Shown: piece by piece, positions 21,601 through 30,600 of the stretch | Layout: each line of letters starts with the position of its first letter | Numbering within the stretch: the first letter of the stretch is position 1 | Assembly (NCBI GenBank): GCA_903813345.2 | Contig: CAIIXF020000012.1 | Coordinates: forward strand, 28,718,684 to 28,782,683 | Direction: 5' to 3' | Length of the DNA: 64,000 nucleotides | Source: Owenia fusiformis | Lineage: Eukaryota > Annelida > Polychaeta > Sabellida > Oweniidae | The notes under the pieces: generated by a model | Database searches by the model: none | Told to the model about the DNA's origin: nothing | Seen by the model: the letters and a program-made list of their open reading frames with translations, nothing else | Translations under genes and position numbers: made by a program

Positions 21601-24600
21601 ATGATATATATAACTTATAACACTCATATACATCATCATGGGCAAGACCTGGTGGACGATTGTCTGTCCGTTGCAATCCTACACACTCCAGTGATTTATT
21701 ATATGTTTTTAACTTTCTAGAGGGGGGCCAATAATGCTATGTAGCCTCGGCCCCTCACAATCTATGTAAATAATTATGTTGAATTATATAGATAGAAATA
21801 ACAATAACCTAAAAAAAAAAACTTATAGGGAATAGAACAAATCTGCTAGTGAGGCCTGTTATACCTCTCTCCCGTCCCTCTCCCGTCCCTCCCTCTCTTC
21901 CCCTTCACTTACCCCTCCCCCTCTGCCTCCCTTTCTCCTTTCCTCTCTTTCTCCCTCCCCGTCCCCCTCTCCCTCCTTCACCTACCCCCTCCCACCCTTT
22001 CTCCATTCCTCGCTTTCCATGGCTTAATATATTAGTAGTGTACTCCTTTTAATGTACGAGTACATATATATTTTTTATCCGATGGATACTAAATATATAT
22101 GGGGATAATGACACAAGACAATTTTAGTATCATATATGATATAGAGGTTATTGTGTGGGAGGTTTTTGATACAGGGTATATCTGAGGGAAATACAAAATA
22201 TCAACACGAGGGACCGTAGGGACCCATATATATATCACCCGCTCACTTCAGGTATCAATTAAATTCCCACATGTTATCTACATATAACACTATTAGTATG
22301 GAATAAATTGTACATATGTATGTTGTATATATTACAGGGTGAGAATTTATGATTTACGCTGTAGCGAAAGTATAGTTTGCTTTACGGGACACCAGGGGTC
22401 TCTGAAAACAGTCGAGATGAGTGGATGGAAGATTATCTCAGGGGATAACAAGGGACAGATATGTCTGTGGGACCAGCGCATGCAAACTAAACTCTGGGAT
22501 CTAACCAACAGGTGAATATACATCATATCCAATGAATATGAAGGATGTTAATATTATTTTTACCTGTACCTAATAGAGGTTTCTCCTTTAGGAGATAATG
22601 GGATGTACTCCATATGACTGCTAGTTGTGGCAACCTAAATCAATCAACAGTAACATTTTAAAACAAATGAATAAACGCAAGGAGCACACGCGTCTCGAAC
22701 TCACAACCTCGTGGTTACGGCGCCCAATCGCCTAGCCTGAACGTGCCGGCGCTCAAGCCCTCTTGGCCAACTCGACAACCCCAAAAAAGATTGTTTTGTT
22801 AGTCGATCTGACTAAGAAATAAATGACATGAAAATATTTCTTTCTATAAATTTTGAATGAAATAGAAGAACAATTTAATCCTTTGAGAGGCATATACAAT
22901 TACTCAGATGCGAGTAGGTAGTTACCAGTTTCGCCACCAGGTGGCTGATTTGGGGGAATTAACATGGCAGGGTATCACAAAATCCCCTTAAACTTGAATA
23001 TGCATCAGTTTTAGTGGTTCACCTTTCATATTACCTTTATGTATCTGATAGTTATACAAATTAAAATATGTCCAGTAAAAGAAAATATTATCTGCCCAAC
23101 ACAAGAAAATATATTTCACTTTTTGTGGTTTTACAAGATGGGGTCTATGGGGAATCTCCCCGACATAGAAGTCACATTTTCAAAGAAAATTAAATTTTCA
23201 AAGTTGATAAACTCTTTTCAAAACCACATTCCTAAATGTAATTTTACATGTAGATTCCAAATATGACATCAGTTTGACTGAATTGTGAATTTTTAATGAC
23301 GTAAATCAAGATTATTTCTACTCGCATCTGGGATATTGCCTAGTTGCAAATACTGTAACTAGTTACCAGTTTCACCACCAGGTGACTAACTTGGGGAAGA
23401 CAGAAAAAATTTCCCTTCAACTTGAATAGTAAATTCTTAAGTTTGATCATAATAGCCTCTTAATAATGTAGATTTATTTTGTTCTGTTCAACAAAAGATA
23501 TTTCTCTTTTTACCTGACTTAGAAGTAACTTTTAAAATTCAAAGTTGAGGAACATCTTTGGATGTAATTTTGTTAGTAGATTTCAAATGTTTCTTTTATG
23601 AAATTATATATTCAGCAATAGATTTCAAATAGGCCTATGTTAAGATTTTGAATTTTAAATGATATGATGAAATGTAAGAATCTACGGATAAAGTGTCCAA
23701 TGTGAGAATAGACTATTTATGGAATATCTGTGGAGAAAACTGCCTATGACAAAAAATATATGTGGGAAATGTCCATGGGTGAAATGCCTATGTCAGAATA
23801 ACCTATGTGGGGAATGTCCATGGGTGAAATGCCTATGTCAGAATAATCTATGTGGGGGATGTCTATGGGGTGAAATGCCTATGTCAGAATAATCTATGTG
23901 AGGAATGTCCATGGGGTGAAATGCCTCTGTCAGAATAATCTATGTGGGGGATGTCTATGGGGTGAAATGCCTATGTCAGAATAATCTATGTGGGAAATGT
24001 CTATGGGGTGAAATGCTTATGTCAGAATAATCTATGTGGGGAATGTCTATGGGGTGAAATGCTTATGTCAGAATAATCTATGTGAGGAATGTCCATGGGG
24101 TGAAATGCCTCTGTCAGAATAATCTATGTGGGAAATGTCCATGGGTGAAATGCCTATGTCAGAATAATCTATGTGGGGGATGTCTATGGGGTGAAATGCC
24201 TATGTCAGAATAATCTATGTGAGGAATGTCCATGGGGTGAAATGCCTCTGTCAGAATAATCTATGTGGGGGATGTCTTTGGGGTGAAATGCCTATGTCAG
24301 AATAATCTATGTGGGGAATGTCTATGGGGTTAAATGTCTTTGCCAGAATAATCTATGTGGGGAATGTCCATGGGGTGAACTGCCTATGTCAGAATAATCT
24401 ATATGGGGAATGTCCATTGGGTGAAATGCCTATGTCAGAATAATCTATATGGGGAATGTCCATTGGGTGAAATGCCTTTGTCAGAATAATCTATATGGGG
24501 AATGTCCATTGGGTGAAATGCCTATGTCAGAATAATCTATGTTGGGAATGTCTATGGGGTGAAATGCCTATGTCAGAATAATCTATGTGGGGAACGTCCA

Positions 24601-27600
24601 TGGGGTGAAATGCCTATGTCAGAATAATCTATGTGAGGAATGTCCATGGGGTGAAATGCCTCTGTCAGAATAATCTATGTGGGGGATGTCTATGGGGTGA
24701 AATGCCTATGTCAGAATAATCTATGTGGGGAACGTCCATGGGGTGAAATGCTTATGTCAGAATAATCTATGTGGGGAACGTCCATGGGGTGAAATGCCTA
24801 TGTCAGAATAATCTATGTGAGGAATGTCCATGGGGTGAAATGCCTCTGTCAGAATAATCTATGTGGGGAATGTCCATGGGGTGAACTGCCTATGTAAGAA
24901 TAATCTATATGGGGAATGTCTATGGGGTGAAGTGCCTATGTCAGAATAATCTATGTGGGGAATGTCCATGGGGTGAAATGCCTATGTCAGAATAATCTAT
25001 GTGGGGAATGTCTATGGGATGAAATGCTTATGTCAGAATAATCTATGTGGGGAATGTCTATGGAATGAAAAGCCATGTTGCTAATTGGCTCAGTGTGAAT
25101 TTTAATAGTAAATTAATTTTACAAATCTTGCATTGACAGGTAAATTATAACAATTATCACCTGGATTCAGACTACATGAACATATAATGTCAGAATTATC
25201 AAGGGAATTGTTGCAATTATCTAAATATTAAATGGCTAATTGCCGTAATTTGCATCCTAAATAACCTTAAAATATGTTTAACTGTTAATAAAACATACAT
25301 ATGTAATATATTTAATATGAAACTTACGCAAACAATAAAATAGGAGACTAACCCTTTAATTGTCCATGTAATGGAGAAAGTAAATTATTTTGCCTTTCGA
25401 AATTGAAAAATTGAAAAAAGAGTTTTCATGTCACCACCAAAAAGTGGTGACATATTGTTATATGGTCTCCGTTTTATTTGACAGCGGTTCATGGTTGGTG
25501 GTTGGTCTTACAACTTCCAATAACTTAACTGTTAGGACTGACTTCAATTTTTTTCAAAATCATCTACAAGTTTTCAGAAGTTCCAATCTGACTTTTTATA
25601 TAAGATTTGACCTTTTCAAAGTCAAAAATAGTTAAAAGGTCAAAAAGGTATATTTTCAACTTGCTTCAAATTGACCAATTTTCTTTTATCTACAAGTTAT
25701 TAGAAGTTCAAATCTGACTTTAGATTTGAGATTTGACCTTCAATGACCTTCTCAAAGTCAAAATCATCTACAAGTTCTCATAAATTCAAATCTGACTTAT
25801 GATGGAACTCACAATTTTTTGAGCAACTAGGTGGTGACATTTAGTCATGTTAATGCCTAATGTTAAGACTTGACTTAATATGACTGCTTACTATATGAGG
25901 ACTTGTTATTCAATTCTCAGAAAAGAGTGTTTGCATTCAAGCATCATGAATTTAAAATATGACCAATTGTTTTTTAGTTTATCCTTTTTTCATCAATTAT
26001 TTCGTCATTTAAATCAATTTACATTATACATGTACAAAATAGCTTGCTCATTGACTTATGGTATAAATATGGTCAACTAAAGCAGTTTTTTTTACAATTA
26101 ACGCTTAAATACAAATGCATATAAAGAGAAAACATATTTACATTAGACATGCAATGAATAAAAAAAGAGTTTGTGTAAAAATAAAGAGAAAATTGGACAG
26201 CTGGTGTTCAGCAGTCAGCATTCGGCAGTTGGCATCTGTAACAAATGGCAGGTGGTAACATTTTGCATGTTAATGCCTTGTTTTTTGTAGATGTAGAGGA
26301 AGGAAGTTAGGGAGAATGACAAATCAACATTTTCATATTTAATTGTGGAGGGGAAGAGCACTGTTCATGCACAACAAAATTAACTACTGTACTTTGGCGG
26401 CCATTTTAATAAATACCATTAAACTGGATACCAATGTCAAAAATCACCTGACTTTTTATCGTACCTAATAAAGGTACGATATTGTCATCAGCTTGACGGG
26501 CGGGCGGCAGGCGGGCGGCGTCTCACTTTTCAGCTTGTCTACAGGTTTCCAGCCAAACCATTTGACAGATTCATCTGAAATTTTCAGGAATGTTTCTACG
26601 TATCAAAGTTAAGAACTGATTATTTTTTGGGCATTCTGGGTAAATTTTAAGGTGGCCATTTTGGATTTTCCGTCCTAAAATCTTCACTTTCAAGACTTGT
26701 CTACAGGTTTCCAGCCAAACCATTTGACGGATTCATCTGAAATTTTCAGGGATGTTTCTACGTATCAAAGTTAAGAACTGATTAGTTTTTTGGCATTCTG
26801 GGTAAAATTTAAGGTGGCCATTTTGCATTTTCCGTCCTAAAATCTTCACTTTCAAGACTTGTGTACAGGTTTCCAGCCAAACCATTTGGCGGATTCATTT
26901 GAAATTTACAGGGATGTTTCTACATATCAAAGTTAACAACTGATTAGTTTTTGGGCATTCTGGGTAAATTTTAAGGTGGCCATTTTGGATTTTCCGTCCT
27001 AAAATCTTCACTTTCAAGACTTGTCTACAGGTTTCCAGCCAAACCATTTGACGGATTCATCTAAAATTTTCAGGAATGTTTCTACGTATCAAAGTTAAGA
27101 ACTGATTATTTTTTGGGCATTCTGGGTAAATTTTAAGGTGGCCATTTTGGATTTTCCGTCCTAAAATCTTCACTTTCAAGACTTGTCTACAGGTTTCCAG
27201 CCAAACCATTTGACGGATTCATCTGAAATTTTCAGGAATGTTTCTTGTATCAAAGTTAAGAACTGAGTAGTTTTTGGGCATTCTGGGTAAATTTTAAGGT
27301 GGCCATTTTGGATTTTCCGTCCTAAAATCGTCACTTTCAAGACTTGTCTACAGGTTTCCAGCCAAACCATTTGACGGATTCATCTGAAATTTTCAGGGAT
27401 GTTTCTACGTATCAAAGTTAAGAACTGATTAGTTATTTGGCATTCTGGGTAAAATTTAAGGTGGCCATTTTGCATTTTCCGTCCTAAAATCTTCACTTTC
27501 AAGACTTGTGTACAGGTTTCCAGCCAAACCATTTGGCGGATTCATTTGAAATTTACAGGGATGTTTCTACATATCAAAGTTAACAACTGATTAGTTTTTG

Positions 27601-30600
27601 GGCATTCTGGGTAAATTTAAAGGTGGCCATTTTGGATTTTCCGTCCTAAAATCTTCACTTTCAAGACTTTTCTACAGGTTTCCAGCCAAACCATTTGACG
27701 GATTCATCTAAAATTTTCAGGAATGTTTCTACGTATCAAAGTTAAGAACTGCTTATTTTTTGGGCATTCTGGGTAAATTTTAAGGTGGCCATTTTGGATT
27801 TTCCGTCCTAAAATCTTCACTTTCAAGACTTGTCTACAGGTTTCCAGCCAAACCATTTGACGGATTCATCTGAAATTTTCAGGAATGTTTCTTGTATCAA
27901 AGTTAAGAACTGATTAGTTTTTGGGCATTCTGGGTAAATTTTAAGGTGGCCATTTTGGATTTTCCGTCCTAAAATCTTCACTTTCAAGACTTGTCTACAG
28001 GTTTCTAGCCAAACCATTTGACGGATTCATCTAAAATTTTCAGGGATGTTTCTACGTATCAAAGTTAAGAACTGATTAGTTTTTTGGCATTCTGGGTAAA
28101 ATTTAAGGTGGCCATTTTGGATTTTCCGTCCTAAAATCTTCACTTTGAAGACTTGTCTACAGGTTTCCAGCCAAACCATGTGACGGATTCATTTGAAATT
28201 TACAGGGATGTTTCTACATATCAAAGTTAACAACTGATTAGTTTTTGGGTATTCTGGGTTAATTTTAAGGTGGCCATTTTGGATTTTCCGTCCTAAAATC
28301 TTCACTTTCAAGACTTGTCTACAGGTTTCCAGCCAAACCATTTGATGGATTCATCTGAAATTTTCAGGGATGTTTCTACGTATTAAAGTGAAGAACTGAT
28401 TAGTTTTTGGGCATTCTGGGTAAATTTTAAGGTGGCCATTTTGGATTTTCCGTCCTAAATTCTTCACTGTCACACTGCTGTGTTTTAGGTACGATATTGT
28501 TCACGTCTGTGCCTTGTTTGTGATTATGAGTCAAAGAAAGCATTTTTGAGTTTCAAATTGACTTCTGTGGTAACTTGAAACCATCTTCTAATTTATTCCA
28601 CTTACCTTTTATTGTTTCTCCAAATATATTCTTTGAAAATCGGATTTTAAGGGTGTTAATCAGGGCAATTCTGTGTCATTTTAATCAAAAATCTTGTTGC
28701 TACCTAGAAACGAGCAATTGTGATCTTGTTGTTACCAAGGAACGAGCAACTGTGATGTCATGTCACACTCATGTGAATTCTAGAATCACATGGCAGCCAT
28801 TTTGGAAATTTCAAAAAAGTTCCCAATTAAAAAGGCAAAATGCTGTTTTCAAGTTGGAAACTATTGCAGAATCAACAAAAGGTTTGTGAAATAATTAGGA
28901 TAAGGTTTCAAAATTATGCACAGGACAATATATGACTACTAAATGCAGGCAGGGACTTTTAATTGCCAAAAAATTGAGTGACAAAAAGCATTGCTATCAA
29001 CCTTAGTACATTGCAATATTACAAGTCCACCAATTTAAGTAGCCCCAAAATGTTCAGAACAGCAAATCCCTCAAAATAAGTAGCGCCAAATTAAGTAGAA
29101 GTATAGTAAGTTTTTCAACAACTGTCACTATTTGGACACCAGCCCTTAACCAACAACAACATATAATCGAACATACGTAATTGCCCAGGAGGTTTAAAAC
29201 GTTCAGGGGAAGGTATTAAGTGTTTATTGCCAAATAATTAGACATTTATATGATCAATGCATAGGCAATTACCAGATGTAAAATGGGATGAGTGGCATGA
29301 CGACACATTTTGGGCCACAAAAACATCAGTTGCATAAACTGACCTGGGGAAACACCGTGGGGGGATTAAACGCACAGGGATGAGTCATCTAGCGGATGTA
29401 ACATTTTAGTGGAGAAATATCTTGTAATTAAGAAATTATTTGAAAATTTGCATCAGTAATGTAAAGTGACCAGGGGAAAGACTGGGGGGTTAAACGCACA
29501 GGGATGAGTCATCTAGCGGATTGAACATTTATGTGGAGAAATATCTTGTAATTTTTAATAAAGAAATTATTTGAAAATTTGCATCAGTAATGTAAAGTGA
29601 CCAGGGGAAAGACTGGGGGGTTAAACGCAAAGGGATGAGTCATCTAGCGGATGTAACATTTAAGTGGAGAAATATCTAGTAGTTTTTAATCAAGAAATTA
29701 TTTTAATAGAATTGGTATCGATATGGCGAACTGAGTTGAACACATGTTTCCATAAACCAGTCATCAAAAAATTCTGTAAATTTTACACATTGTCAAATTG
29801 ATTATCTTTTGAATGGCAACAATTTAATTTGAAAAATGCATGTATATCCTTTTCACTATATTATTTCAGAAAACACATCAGCCACTTCTTTTCTTCTCAG
29901 TATTATATGTTCAGAATGAAATGAAACATACCGGTATATCCAAACCTCATTGAAACAAAATGACATATACACAATGTGTTTAGGGCTCTCAATATTGTAA
30001 TTGTACTAAGGAAAGTTTGGTTCATTTAACAAAAGGTATCTTGTTAATGAAATAAAAGGTTTACTTTAATTTTGATCTATTTAATTTTTTGAATACTTTT
30101 GATTAAATGAACCAAACTTTTCTTTGTATAACTATAATATTGAGAGGTATGAGAAAATGCCGTATATGCTAATTTGTTCCAACAAGGTTCGGAAAGACAT
30201 TTTATTTCATTCTCAAGAATGGGTAGAAAGGAACAAAAAAAAATTGCACCAAAAAACAAAAATTGTTCACAAAAACAATAATACAGGTATAAAATATGTA
30301 TAAGTAATTTTTGCATTAAATTGTTGCAATCAGTGACCGTTACATAAAGGACAGTGTTATTTACATAATGTTTTCTCAACAATTGTTTTGAGAGAAAAAC
30401 AATGTTGATTTCAGTTCACCATATCGATACCAATCCTTTGTAATTGCAATCTTCTAGTATGTATCCACGTGAGTCTACGATTCTTATGCCCTTTTTGCCT
30501 ACTACCCTTTTTCTATCTAAATGGAATAAAATCAGCTGAATAAAATACTACAATTTGACACCATTTTTCAGTTTTATTTGAAAAATGTGTGAAATGGTGT

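Noticed and set aside
22675-22795. Functional tRNA gene
   Set aside because: A- and B-box-like words are present, but the acceptor stem and anticodon arm do not fold; better called a SINE.
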